This document shows, in pieces, positions 50,301 through 59,486 of a DNA stretch of 64,000 nt. The stretch lies in contig JAQMRL010000008.1 of NCBI GenBank assembly GCA_035578175.1, positions 62,947,041 to 63,011,040 on the forward strand. Reading direction: 5' to 3'. The stretch's first letter is position 1; each line of letters begins with the position of its first letter. The notes under the pieces are model-generated. The model did no database searches. It saw only the letters and a list, made by a program, of their open reading frames with translations, and was not told the origin of the DNA. This stretch comes from Catonia carolina (Eukaryota; Arthropoda; Insecta; Hemiptera; Achilidae). Made by a program: the position numbers and the translations under genes.

Positions 50301-53300
50301 CTAAGTACCCAGCTGACATATATTTACAATGAATTTTTCGAAGAACTAATTTTATTTTGCATAAGGACTGCATATTTTTTACCCTCTTAAGCAACTCCCT
50401 CTTCACGACCAATGACCAACAACGGCAAAACTATAGGCAATCATTTTTGTTGCGAATTTAAAATATTTAAAGTTTAAAATTTTGTGAACAGTTTGGAATA
50501 AATCAAATGATACAAGCCTATCAAGTTAATCACTTCAAAAATCTGTTCATCATGTGAATTTATTCACACTAGTCAATATAGTAGCTGTAATTTTGAAAAA
50601 AACGATTTTTCAGATTTTCCTTTTTCTAATTTTTGATGTAGAATTTTCAAAATAATTTTCTTAGCCAGCACATGGTAGGTTTTACTAAACAAGTACAAAT
50701 AAAGTTTCTAGGTTTAGTGATTCTGTAGATCTCTTAATGATTGAGTGATTTTGAGCACGAAAATTTTACTTTTATGTACATTGGTTACACAGGTTTGTCA
50801 TATGAAGATAAAGGTCGTATATATTGGGAGTAATCTTAAGGTAACCTATGTAGAATTTAAGAGGTGTAGCTATTAAATAATGAGACCGACGTTGTAAAAA
50901 ATTTTATTTTTATTTTATACATAATCACTTATTGTCACCTTCAATACACACTCCTTCTCTATCCCTACAATGCCCCATGCGAATTTTCCATTGTTGGAAA
51001 CAGTGCTGAAAGTCATCTTCTGTCAGCTCCTTCAGGACACATGCCGCTTTCTCTTTTACAGCTTCCACAGACTCAAATATTTCTTTTTAATGCAGATTTC
51101 ACCTTAAGGAACAGGTAGAAGTCACACAAGACGTTGTAAAAAGTTTTATTTTTATTTTTTACATAATCACTTATTGTTACATTCAATACACACTCCTTCT
51201 CTATCCCTACAATGCCTCATGCAAATTTTCCATTGTTGGAAACAGTGCTGGAAGTCATCTTCTGACAGTTCCTTCAGGACACGTACCGCTTTCTCTTTTA
51301 CAGCTTCCACAGACTCAAATCTTGTCCCTTTTAATGCAGATTTCACCTTAGGGAACAGGTAGAAGTCACATGGTGCAAGATCTGGTGAATAAGGTGGATG
51401 TTCTAACACTGAGATGCTGTACTTGGCTAGGAACCTCTTGACAGATAACACGGAATGAGCTGGCGCATTGTCTTGGTAGAGAACCCATGATTTGTCCTTC
51501 CACATTTCGGGGCGTTTTTCCTTTGATGTAGTTTAGAAAGTACCTCAAGGTAGTAATATTGATTAATTGTTTGACCTTCAGGAACCCGTTGAAGGTACAC
51601 AATCCCAAGGATATAAAAAGAACGATCATCATTGCGTTAAATTTTGACTTGCTCATTCGAGCTATTTTGGCTCTCGGAGAAGTTGGGCTCTTCCAGTGCA
51701 TGAATTGGCGCTTCGTTTGCGGATCTTAAGTAAGAAACCATGTTTCAACACATGTTATTATCTTCAACCTGTTCCCAAAGGTGAAATCTGCGTTAAAAGG
51801 GAGAAGATTTGAGTCTGTGGAAGCTGTAAAAGAGAAAGCGGCACGTGTGCTGAAAGAGCTGGCAGAAGATGACTTCCAGCACTGTTTCCAACAATGGAAA
51901 ATTTGCATGGGGCATTGTAGGGATAGAGAAGGAGTGTATATTGAAGGTGACAATAAATGATTATGTATAAAATTAAAATAAAACTTTTTACAATGTCAGT
52001 CTTGTTATTTAATAGCCACACCTCGTATCTATTTAAAATTTTTACCTACTGTTCCAATTTATCAAAAGTTGAGAATTACTTTGTCATAAATTAAATTATA
52101 ATAATACATAAGCTACATAATAAAAATGAGTAATCTAAATTTAATAAAAGTTCTACGTAATTATAGTAGTCCAATAATAGATCTTTATAATTACCTGACA
52201 GAATAACAGCTATAAATAGTACAATAAATGAACCAGAAAACAATCCAACTTTAAAAGTTGTCCAAGGACTTTGTTGTTCTCCAAGTGGTGGAACTCGTAA
52301 TCTTTTCATAGCCTTCTGTCTGTCACCTCCTTCTAAATCTTGAGTCACTGTATTTTCAGTTTCACTTATTAGTTGTTCTATATCTTTATTTGTATAAAAA
52401 TGTGAAACTTCTACATGTTCAGCCCTAAATTTTGCTCCTAATTTTACATTTAATAACTGAAAAATGAGAATAAATTAAACATAATTATTAAGTAGTCATT
52501 ATATTTCCATTTATTCATTACAAAAATATTATTGGGAAAATAAAAATTGATAAGCAGATAGATTTTCATGAAAATATGTATTTCTAAATGAAATCTTTCT
52601 GGAAAAATTATATTCACAGTAAGGTATTTCAGAAGTCACAAACAATCTCAGTTTGTTCATTATCAAGTAAAAATCTATATTATATTTTCAAGTATGTTTA
52701 AAAAAATTAAATGTATTATAGTAGTGAGCAGATACAGCAAAATTGTTAGCAGAAATTACGTTGCTAATGAATTTACATGATGCTTCAATTTACTTGAGCA
52801 GCTGTGAATGAATGCTTCATATTTTTTGTTGGTTCTTAATTTTACTGCAATAATTTTGACAGGTAAACTAAGTTTCTCATGAGATAAGTTTAATTTTAAT
52901 TGATATTTTTTATTTTGTTTTTACGTCTGACTGTTCTGCAATTTCTGCTAATGCAGACGGTGGATAATGATGATGAAAATGAATGATGAAAAAATGCCGG
53001 ACCTGACCGGGAATCGAACCCAGGACCCCGGCATAGAAGCCAGTTGCGCTAACCACTACGCCAACAGGCCGGCCAATTTGAATTGATAGGGTTTATAAGA
53101 GATTAATCTGGCAGCCATTTTATATTACATAGTTATTGTCATCATCATGAGGTTATCCTCCTGAGGTTGGTTCCTCTGTGCCATGTATGTCTCCAATTTG
53201 CTCAGTTTTCGACCTGTGTCTTAATTTCATTATAGCTCATACACTGTTTTAATTTGTCTAAAAATAAAGGTTATTCTGCTATATCCTCATTTCTACTGGT

Positions 53301-56300
53301 TCTGTTAACATAGTTTTAATAAAACTTTTTTCACATTACAGGCCAGTTAGCTTCCCTCAGTTGAATGGTTGTCATCAAATTTCTCTTTTCTTTCACTCTC
53401 AATAATTCTTTTTTTTTCTGCTTTTACGGCCTCATTGGACCACTTGAATCAAATTTAGAAATGCCTTTTGGTTTGGTTTTAGGATTATTTTGTTTTCCCA
53501 ATAATTCTTCATTTTGGGATCTGATCTGCCTGATCTTATCTATACAAATCATTGACGACGGGCTTGAGTTTTTTCAATGACTCTTTTGTATTTATCTTTA
53601 AGAAACTTAAGCTGTTCAGATTTTTCTAAAAGATCTTGTTCTGCAATTTTAAGTTCTTGCATATCTTGCTTTATTTCGGCCAACCACCTTGGAGGATTTT
53701 TACATGAGTTAATAATAGAAATGAGTTGTTTAGTAATCGATTGTCAAGTATTCTAAATAAATGCCCAAAGAAAGAAAATAGTTTCTTACACATGATGTCA
53801 GTAATTGGCTCGATTTCATGGTAGAGTTCAGAATGAGACAATAAGATCCAGATATCGTTGAGTTTCTGTTTTTTGTTTTATGCTAGTCCTAAGGATTCTT
53901 CTTTCTATCTTAAGAATTTCTCTCATTCTCATTTTAGTTTTTTAATTAGAAATAGTTTCTCAGAAGTAAGTGGCTTTGGGCTGTACTACTGTTTTATAGT
54001 GTTGCAGTTTAGATTAAATAGATAGGTCTTTCTTGTTGTATGTGTTCTTCGTAAGTTTCTGGGCTTTCTCTATTTTGTTAGTTCTAATTTCCCAAGTTGC
54101 TATAATTCTTTTATATTACTCAATCTATCAATCCATTTATTTCCCTTTGTTATTCTCCAAAACTAAAAGTTATTTTACACTTAACCTAAAAATGTGTTTT
54201 TACTCCAATTTTTTAATGGTGTTTCTGAGTTTTTTCAATAACCACTGGAGATACATTTTTATGAAATAAATTTTTTAATTATTGAGAAACCATATGAAAC
54301 CATTAAATTTTTCTTATAACTCATACTCCCAGATTTTTTAAGTGGCTTCTTCACTGGAGAAGCAGAAATCACTGCGAAATTTATCGTCTATCGTGACTCG
54401 CTAATGAAGTGTTTGAAGACTTACGAGTATATATTTGTATGAATATTTTTCTATTTTAAGCTATAGAATCAGCTAACATGAAATTAGAACACTTCATGTT
54501 CTAAATGAAGGCTTCCTCGTAACATTTTCTGTTATTAGAAATATTTAAAGCCATATTATATTAATCATTCTGATATACAAACAGGAGACCACTTTTATCT
54601 TTCCAAAAATAAATTGTTTTGCGAGCTTATCAAAAGTTAGGTTATTCTGTATTTTAGCCTTAAATAGATATGATAATAAATATTATGTGTTAGTAAATAT
54701 ATTTATACTGATATGATAATATGAGTAAATATTTTTTCCTATTTGTTTAGTTTATTCAAACAGACAAATGTTTTCATATTTATTATTTAATTTAGGTAAT
54801 TTTTATTAAATTATTTTTAATGAGTTGATCTTAACAACTCTAATAAACTAATATTATAACAATATTATGCTAGACATATTCCTAATGTAGCTTATTATAA
54901 AGTAATAAAATAATGTTATCAGAATCATACATGAAATATATTTCATTAACAATTTCAGTGTTATCTCAAAAGTAACTTTGTAATTAAAAATTAATTTTTT
55001 AAATATTATCATAATGGGTGTTTATCTACTTATGAATTATTCTTTGAATACAGGGTGATTTAAAAATCGTTTCAAAAAGTTGGGAGGAGATTTTTCGCAT
55101 CAAAAGAAAGGTACCTAATTATTGTGGAAAAAATCCTGAAGTGAGTCACTCTAAATTTAAAACCAGTTTCATTTCCTCAGTAAAAAATTCATGATTTATT
55201 TTCAATTAGTTTCAAATTTAAGAATAAATTTTAATTAGTGAGATATAGTTTTACTTTGCCAAGATTATTAAATGTTATTTGGTTTATATGTATCATGTGC
55301 AGTATGCAATGTGTATTTATGTATTACCAAATGTATATGTATTATGTGATAATAACATTAAATTTAAATAGATCAATAGCTACTGAGATATTAACAGCTT
55401 AAGTTGTTATACAACATCCATTTTGAAATAGATTGACAGATAAGGTACATTATTTTTGTAGTAGTAAACTTCTAAATAAATTTGTTAAAACTATTTGTTG
55501 TTTGGAAAGTTTATTTAATAGTTTTTTGTGAATTAGAATTTCAGTCTAGTCAGTAAAATTTTTCCTCAGCTTTGTTAAAATTTTGACTCCCTGCACACCA
55601 TTGTCTAGCGCCATACTAAAGTTCAATTTGAAATGCTTAACATTTCTGAAATAAATAATTTTATGTTAAAAAATTGAATAGTGGATATCCAATAAATTAA
55701 GCAATCATAAACATATTATTTCTGTGTTAAGTTTTTTCTTTAATTTTAATACCAGCCAGTCATCTGAATTATTGAAATATTTTTTAAGACCACCCTGTAG
55801 AAACAAGTATTACCATAATATGAGTTTATATTGACAAATTTATTACTTTTTTAATCCTGTCTTTACAATTAAAAAGAATGATAAGTATGTAGGAGAAGTA
55901 CTTAATTAAAAAAGAATTATTTCATAATACATAATATCAATTTAAATTTAATAATGTGAGACAGAAGTAGGTAAGTCATTAAATAAAATTAATCACTATA
56001 TTGTTTCACATAAATTTGATTGAATGTCAGCACTAAATCACATTTACATTAGTATTGTTGGTTTATATAAAATAAATTATAAAGTTACTGGACCAATAAC
56101 TTTTTTTCAGAATTATAAAGTTTTACCTAACAAAGAAATAGAACCAATCACTGATGTCATGAGCAAGAAACAAATTTTTTACTACGGACTTCTCCTCAGG
56201 ATGCCAGACACCAGAAAAATTAAGCAATTGCTAAACAAACTAAACGGATATAAACAACAAGCCAGATGGTTCGAAGAAACGAAAAAAGACATGAAAGTAC

Positions 56301-59300
56301 TGAATATAATGGAACAAGATCTATTGATAAAAACCGACAAACTAAAAATCTTATGAATCTCAAAAATCAGATTCAACGAAATACGAAACCAAAAAACCTG
56401 TAGTAAGAGTTGTTTCAGTCGAAATTTGACGACAAAGATAACGCCTTAAAGATAACTGAACAAAAAACTACTAAAACCCAAAGTTTCCAGAAATTGATCT
56501 AAAAGATCTTCCAACATTGATTAAAGAGGTCCATTGTTCGGCCTTAAAAGAAATAAAAGCTGGCTTCAGAGATTCATTTGTTCATATCCTTTAGACTTTA
56601 CCTTGTTTCTGCTAAGTTCTAGTTTCTTGAACTTCCTTTTCCTCTTTTACTCATAATGAGTTTTCTATTGCATCTTATTCCCTTTAATACTCCATTATTT
56701 TAAATTTTTTTGTCTAGCTGATCTATATTCATCTCCATAGCATCAAAAATATTCTCAAATTATACTAATTTTGTTTCATATTACCTTATTACTCCTTCAC
56801 ACTGATAACCTTCAGATATGCCTAACCCTATCAACTCGTTTTGCAAGTGGAAGTTCTTAAACCATTTTCATCTCACTGGTCACATATTTAACATAATGTT
56901 GCTGATTCTCAAATCATGAAATTCGCAAAAATTTAGTTTGGCAACAAAAGTTTTGCTTACTTCTCCATATTTCATAAACCCATTTTTTTTGCTTTTGTAT
57001 TTTAACATACAGCATGCTCTTATCTTTTTTCATAATAACTTGTGGCATGATAATAATGCAGGAAATCTTCATTTATGTTTCATCAAAATGGACACAACTG
57101 ATTTTGATTCCTATTGAAATATTAAGCGGTTTGTCTTGGTAATTTTGTATTCTGTTCATGGCCTATGAAACATAATTTATTGTATTTTGGGATTGCACAA
57201 AGTAGCCTATTCTCTTTCCATCTTAAAATTGGAATCATCTACTTTAAACCTCTTGCTAAAAGATTTTTCAGCCCCATACAAAGACAACTCGTGTTTCATT
57301 AAACCAAATTATAGTATTTCTTTTTACCACAAAACTGTATGTGATTACCAAAAATATATCAATTTAATTTTTCAAGTAATAATAAAAAAATATGTATAAA
57401 ACATTTTTACTTACCTTGTCATGTTTCTTTAATATTTTTCTAAAACCAGTAAAATTGAGATTCTGATAATTTTGTAGTAAAATTAAACTTAGGTAAAATT
57501 CACTAAAAGCTAATTTAAGTTCTTGTAATTTTCTTGTAGGAACATCACCTCTGCTTCTTGATAAGATTGTTGTTTTACCTTTTTTTCCTGCTTCCAAAGA
57601 ATTTGATAATTCTGCTCGAAGGGTGGCGAATTTTCTTGTAGCTTCTGCAAGCTTTTCTACCGCAAAAGCAAATAATTGATTAATTAGCTAAAGTATCTGC
57701 TATGAAAAGTATTATATTAAGAGTATTTTATATTTTGTTTAAAATTTGGTGTTTAAATAAAGAGGTAGGTAGTTTTGGAAAATATATTTTAATTGCACAT
57801 TATAGTGGGTACTTTTACAAAATGCATGTACAACTATCCAAATTATGTGCATTCAGCATTACATGTATCCTCATATGAAGGTGAAGGTAGCCATCAATTC
57901 CTACTTTTGAGGCTATTAAAAATAGTTCTTTTTCTTCTCATGTACCCAGTCAAACAAATTACATGTAAGAACAGTAGTAAAAACTGTAGCATAAGTGGTG
58001 CTATTAACATATCTTCATGGATTTCACTATACAACCAGATTCTGTAGAAAAGGGAACAAATATTCCAACTCCAAGGTGGAAGAGTATTTTTATAGGAGTT
58101 TAGCATTAAACAGTAATATTTATCAACCCACTAATGAAAGTTATGGTGAACAACTTCATAACTGGGTTCAGGTCAGGTCTAGCGTTTTTTCATCACTCAT
58201 TTTCACTTTTTACTCTTTTATCATCTGTATTAGCAGAAATGTGTAAAACAATCAAATGAAAAATCAAAACTCTTCATCCATTGTTTTTCTTATAAAAACC
58301 TTCATGTTTAAACATGAACCAGATGCTTAATATAAAAATGTTCTCAAATTTAATTTCATATTTTTACATTCATAAATGTGTATTCACAGTCCAAATCAAA
58401 TATGAAATTACAGTATATGTATTTTCTTATGACATTCATAGATTTATCAAATATATATAGATCTAAGTCTATTGAAATGATATCAGGTAAAAACAAGGAA
58501 TGTCACATTTTTCCAAAAGTGAGATTGTAGTACTATTTTATAGGCCTTTAGAAGTACTTCTGTTAGCACCTTTTATTTTTGACAGTAAATATAGTTTTGT
58601 AATTAATTAACTTAGGACATATAAATCTACTATGGTTTTGGACATGTCAGTAAGATAGAGGAGGCTGGCGGTTTAAGAGGATGACTTGAAGGTGAAATAG
58701 GAAATGATGCAATGGCAAAAAACAATGGAACAGAGATTAATCAGCAATAGAGAGAGGTGGAGAACTATTGTGTTTGGTCTGATCCAAGGAAACTTGGAAG
58801 AAGTTCCTTGTAATAGCTACATGAATTAAATATAAAAAATACCTTTCATGAGACAACGCGTCTCATGGCTGTTGGCAGTTTTTAAAAAGGCTTACTTATG
58901 GCAAAAACCATTAGCGATTTCTGTATCAACTCTTTAAGAGGAATCGAATGACACTATTTTTGTTTTTAAATTCCGAATTTGATTTCTTAACTTCTGGTTT
59001 TGGGCCACTTTCGTTCAAAACTGGAACTTCAAACCCAATGATTTCTGTATCTACTCTTTAAGAGAAATCGAATGGCACTAATTTTTTTCCAAATTCCAAC
59101 TTTGATTTCTTAACTTCCTGTTAGGGGTCACTTCTGGTTGAAACCAGAACTTCAAACCCAATCCAGGCTCGCTAACTTTTTGTGTAGATTACAAATCCAA
59201 AAACTGTTTGTTGCTACTTCGTATAGTTTCTGACATCTGGGTGTGTCAAAAGAACGAACAAATAAAAATGATAGATGATAATTTTAAAAATTGCCACCAA

Positions 59301-59486
59301 TAGAAATTAAATTAAATGTTTTTAGAAAGTACCTGAATAGAATGTATTAATTTTCTTAAGTTCATCTTCACAATAATGGAAAAATATTTCATCAAAATTT
59401 GTAAAGTGTCTAGTTAGTTCTTCAGGTTCTGTTAGTTCAGCTGAAGGCGCTTCTTCTACAGCAATGTATAACATTGCTTTCATTTC
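35089..59486 (-). CDS. XPR1: XPR1-type SPX-EXS phosphate exporter, nine exons, 5' coding exon missing
   Basis: CDS = complement(join(35089..35353, 36643..36776, 38509..38678, 40735..40917, 42228..42375, 47228..47598, 52195..52456, 57415..57656, 59333..59486)); 1929 nt, 642 codons before the stop, all phases compatible. Order: SPX domain (KINTFYSEKLAEA, then [20 protein letters not shown] and the basic [10 protein letters not shown] that in this family contributes to inositol-pyrophosphate binding), a [13 protein letters not shown] linker, several membrane helices, then EXS signatures ([70 protein letters not shown]) and a basic-acidic cytoplasmic tail. Family knowledge: XPR1 exports inorganic phosphate across the plasma membrane and is gated through SPX; the vertebrate protein is about 696 aa. 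The start codon and roughly 20-25 residues should lie in an exon upstream of 59486, not found in this window. No disabling change seen. Confidence 0.94.
35717..36080 (-). repeat. R-S dispersed repeat, full-length reverse copy
   Basis: Begins GGTCATCAGCCGAAAGGCTG and follows the R-S block order in reverse. In the last XPR1 intron. Confidence 0.8.
36219..36250. repeat. 14-bp-arm hairpin
   Basis: GGGCCGTTGAATAG and CTATTGAACGGCCC pair with one mismatch around a 4-nt loop. Confidence 0.7.
36380..36475 (-). mobile_element. tRNA-derived SINE head, reverse
   Basis: Reverse strand GGCTGCCTCTGTGGTGTAGT, ATTTAGTGCAC, and B-box-like CTGGATCAATTCCTGG. Confidence 0.55.
36643..36776 (-). CDS. XPR1: XPR1 exon (EXS domain)
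   Basis: Acceptor TTTCCAG|TCTTTT, donor TTTCG|GTAAGA; phase 0 to 2. Encodes [17 protein letters not shown] and ITAPLEVFR. Confidence 0.92.
37368..38056 (+). mobile_element. Merlin-type transposon derivative, 689 bp
   Basis: Inverted repeats of about 120 bp starting GGTGCTACTATAGTA; exact 8-bp target duplication CATAAATT at 37360-37367 and 38057-38064. Inside, [20 protein letters not shown] (about 37545-37606), then after one frameshift [19 protein letters not shown] and [10 protein letters not shown]. This is the C-terminal signature of ISXO2/Merlin transposases, with Glu in AIERSW as the third acid of DDE. The first two-thirds of the transposase is missing. Between two XPR1 exons. Confidence 0.78.
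38429..38512. repeat. Direct duplication next to an XPR1 splice donor, copy 1
   Basis: ATGTTATATAGTGTAGAAAA ATAAACACAAAACTTATGTT through AATACTAAATATTTACC; the second copy is at 38920-39008. Copy 1 ends at the donor of exon 38509-38678. Confidence 0.75.
38509..38678 (-). CDS. XPR1: XPR1 exon (EXS domain)
   Basis: Acceptor TTTTTAG|CTGAAT, donor AGCATG|GTAAAT; phase 1 to 0. Encodes [20 protein letters not shown] then [19 protein letters not shown]. Intron sequence right at its donor is duplicated about 490 bp away on the other side of the exon. Confidence 0.92.
38920..39008. repeat. Direct duplication next to an XPR1 splice donor, copy 2
   Basis: Same sequence as 38429-38512 with a 16-bp insertion (TGTGTTTTGTTCTTG) and a changed final stretch (ATTTATCAGC instead of ATTTACCATG). 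Confidence 0.75.
39230..39450 (-). mobile_element. S3 SINE, reverse copy
   Basis: Reverse strand contains AAACTAAGTAAAGGTAGTTA, GTTTGGGGTTCAACTATACT and CCTGAGTCTGTACAAGACTA, in the order seen at 31080-31290. Confidence 0.65.
39585..39760 (+). mobile_element. S2 SINE with A-rich tail
   Basis: A-box-like TGGTGTAGTGGTCAGCGC, B box GGTTCGATTCCC (about 39637), body CATATCATTACCTACGCAC and a tail AATAAAAAAAGAAAAAAAAG. Related to 52950-53075 in the tRNA-like head. Confidence 0.7.
40204..40530 (-). pseudogene. LINE ORF2 C-terminal fragment
   Basis: Reverse frame without stops: [50 protein letters not shown] then stop at 40236. This is the conserved tail after the reverse transcriptase of many insect LINEs. 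5' truncated, in an XPR1 intron. Confidence 0.65.
40735..40917 (-). CDS. XPR1: XPR1 exon (EXS domain)
   Basis: Acceptor TGTTCAG|GAGAAA, donor CAGCAT|GTAAGT; phase 1 to 1. Encodes [20 protein letters not shown] and [19 protein letters not shown], the most recognisable EXS signature. Confidence 0.93.
41440..42190 (+). repeat. R-A dispersed repeat, near-full copy
   Basis: Starts GGAAGGAAAGTATTGTTTTC, has a (GT)n at 41565-41581, AAATCAGCCAATCGGAATTA, CAAGATAGGGTAAGCGCTAT and ends GGCAAAAGAAAATCTGTGTG. Aligns block by block with 60430-61230. Confidence 0.75.
42228..42375 (-). CDS. XPR1: XPR1 exon (EXS domain)
   Basis: Acceptor TTTTTCAG|ATAAGA, donor AGGAG|GTAAGC; phase 0 to 1. Encodes [20 protein letters not shown] then [15 protein letters not shown], a hallmark EXS segment. 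A mariner copy sits 59 bp upstream of the acceptor. Confidence 0.93.
42435..43756 (+). mobile_element. Mariner element, nearly complete, 1322 bp
   Basis: Inverted repeats CGAGGGGGTACCCAAAAG then CCGGAAT, differing at two inner positions, flanked by TA (42433-42434, 43757-43758). Carries one damaged transposase gene (next entry). Sits 59 bp upstream of an XPR1 acceptor, antisense to XPR1. Confidence 0.9.
42631..43697 (+). pseudogene. Mariner transposase (DD34D), two lesions
   Basis: About 355 codons, the usual mariner length. N-terminal helix-turn-helix ([42 protein letters not shown]), first acid in ITGDESW (about 43095), second in HHDNAPAHT, third in [11 protein letters not shown] with 34 residues between the last two, defining DD34D. 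Two lesions: an in-frame TAA at 42955-42957 and a frameshift at the A7 run near 43183-43189. Otherwise all motifs are intact, so inactivation looks recent. A truncated product could still contain the DNA-binding domain, but there is no evidence of expression. Confidence 0.88.
43760..44370 (-). pseudogene. LINE ORF2 C-terminal fragment
   Basis: Reverse strand: [20 protein letters not shown] (about 44270-44330), then after decay [31 protein letters not shown], and [18 protein letters not shown]. Common insect LINE arrangement downstream of the RT domain. Abuts the mariner at 43757. Confidence 0.65.
44520..45110. other. AT-rich intron DNA, nothing recognised
   Basis: No family resemblance on either strand. 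Confidence 0.5.
45285..45404 (-). pseudogene. LINE ORF2 C-terminal tail
   Basis: Reverse strand [20 protein letters not shown] then [17 protein letters not shown] and stop. Upstream LINE sequence is interrupted by the inverted transposase piece at 45391. Confidence 0.7.
45391..45552 (-). repeat. Inverted copy of Tc1-like transposase 3' end
   Basis: Reverse complement of 45914-46066 with few mismatches; encodes [16 protein letters not shown] and [18 protein letters not shown] on the reverse strand. Confidence 0.8.
45600..46230 (+). pseudogene. Tc1-like (DUF4817-type) transposase C-terminal half
   Basis: [40 protein letters not shown] (second acid) and [20 protein letters not shown] (third acid), then a stop, then [17 protein letters not shown]-terminal half absent. 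Downstream flank ends ATTGAATCACTCTGTATA, a terminus-like sequence (also at 41353). Confidence 0.7.
46240..47160. other. AT-rich intron DNA, nothing recognised
   Basis: No coding or repeat assignment I can support. Confidence 0.5.
47228..47598 (-). CDS. XPR1: XPR1 exon (membrane helices)
   Basis: Donor ATTATA|GTAAGT; ends in phase 0. Encodes [40 protein letters not shown] and further hydrophobic segments to [13 protein letters not shown]. The acceptor is a TAGCAGCAG triplet, so the exon could start at 47601, 47598 or 47595, all in frame. I chose 47598 because CAG is usually preferred and the resulting spacing (ILS-AVF) fits the family. Confidence 0.93.
47787..49046 (+). CDS. LINE ORF2 fragment: reverse transcriptase and C-terminal domain
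   Basis: An open frame of about 420 codons with no stops, ending TGA at 49044-49046. Reverse transcriptase blocks in order: [35 protein letters not shown] (first catalytic Asp), [29 protein letters not shown] (catalytic DD), FKYLGEWI; then a C-terminal basic region ([28 protein letters not shown]). The endonuclease domain and the first RT blocks are lost by 5' truncation. The clean frame means a recent insertion; it has no promoter or start of its own. Relics at 53430 and 56090 look like relatives. Confidence 0.82.
   Translation, partial: AGFRKSRSCPEQIQNLKHVIEHCRVRQKPLTIIFVDFKKAYDSIDRESLLRILEEFGVDNKTRKLFAKTINNTQSKVKFRTCISEPFEIKSGVRQGDGLSPLMFNCALEKVIREWRKTAPRGVKLGRELEINCFAFADDLVLLANSEEEAITQVEILHELAVKIGLQMSYEKTQYISNQKTDRTHFKTKHGKIQRMTRFKYLGEWIEPNNNEKYGIENRANKFEVACRLTSQIYNKKSISKNAKIRHYHTVIRPEVLYASECLALRQKAPLEKLIRKERRIIRKILGHKYKEGEYRLRSNEEVYQHTEKITSIMKKRRIAFYAHTVRMNEHRLSKQILNYKEKLKNPDGWLKELKTDCNKLQITETDIIQRTPLRHKLKLVLQEEDSKRSRPKWSEERKRDFSKKMKEYWAKRKAQKKN
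47787..49090 (+). mobile_element. 5'-truncated non-LTR retrotransposon with target duplication
   Basis: Body starts GCGGGCTTCAGG inside the RT domain and ends in (AAT)n at about 49077-49093. Flanking direct repeats ATTGCAACTGATGATG then TTGTGAA at 47763-47786 and 49091-49114 are 24 bp with one difference. Inserted antisense in an XPR1 intron. Confidence 0.82.
49465..49805 (-). repeat. R-S dispersed repeat, reverse copy
   Basis: GGTCATCAGTTGAAAGCCTG, TTGCCTTCCTCACTGAGTGG, GACACCTTCACTTCATTCAC and the rest in R-S reverse order. Confidence 0.78.
50865..52026 (-). mobile_element. Rearranged mariner-like element with three copies of its 3' end
   Basis: Outer ends AGAGGTGTAGCTATTAAATA (left) and CGAGGTGTGGCTATTAAATA (right, reverse strand) are inverted. 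The 3' end of the transposase gene occurs at 50895-51118 (reverse), again at 51128-51366 (reverse), and inverted at 51770-51990. The reverse strand 51735-51167 keeps a continuous C-terminal half: [20 protein letters not shown] (second acid) and [17 protein letters not shown] (third acid, 34 residues later). The N-terminal half is missing. Confidence 0.75.
52195..52456 (-). CDS. XPR1: XPR1 exon (post-SPX linker and first membrane helix)
   Basis: Acceptor TTTTCAG|TTATTA, donor TGTCAG|GTAATT; phase 0 to 1. Encodes [39 protein letters not shown], and the hydrophobic [18 protein letters not shown] helix. Confidence 0.93.
52950..53075 (-). mobile_element. S2 SINE, reverse copy
   Basis: Reverse strand GGCCGGCCTGTTGGCGTAGT then GGTTAGCGCAACTGGCTTCT, B box GGTTCGATTCCC, body GGTCAGGTCCGGCATTTTTT. 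Well-preserved tRNA-like head. Confidence 0.72.
53430..53960 (-). pseudogene. LINE C-terminal relic
   Basis: Reverse strand: [20 protein letters not shown], then [13 protein letters not shown] and, frameshifted, [19 protein letters not shown]. Same family as 56090-56460. Confidence 0.6.
54300..56000. other. AT-rich intron DNA, nothing recognised
   Basis: Only simple AT-rich sequence; a TACAGGGTGATTTAAAAATC at about 55048 could be a Tc1-type end, with a possible partner ACCACCCTGTAG near 55790. Confidence 0.35.
56090..56460 (+). pseudogene. LINE C-terminal relic
   Basis: [60 protein letters not shown], then decay after a TGA at 56354. Confidence 0.65.
57415..57656 (-). CDS. XPR1: XPR1 exon (SPX domain, ligand-binding helix)
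   Basis: Acceptor GCGGTAG|AAAAGC, donor GACAAG|GTAAGT; phase 1 to 0. Encodes [37 protein letters not shown] and [10 protein letters not shown], the strongly conserved C-terminal half of SPX. The acceptor has a weak pyrimidine tract, but phase and homology support it. Confidence 0.92.
57840..58080 (+). repeat. Degenerate R-S-like repeat
   Basis: Partial block match: AAAAATAGTTCTTTTTCTTC, CATGTACCCAGTCAA, ATGGATTTCACTATACAACC AGATTCTGT. Confidence 0.45.
58915..59162. repeat. Tandem duplication, 124-bp period x2
   Basis: ATTTCTGTATCAACTCTTTA AGAGGAATCGAATG at 58917 recurs at 59041; both units end AACTTCAAACCCAAT. Confidence 0.8.
59333..59486 (-). CDS. XPR1: XPR1 exon, first one visible (SPX domain)
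   Basis: Acceptor TTACAG|GAAATG at 59486, donor TTCAG|GTACTT; phase 0 to 1. Encodes [14 protein letters not shown] and [17 protein letters not shown], near the N-terminal end of SPX. It starts in phase 0, so a further upstream exon is required. Confidence 0.9.
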
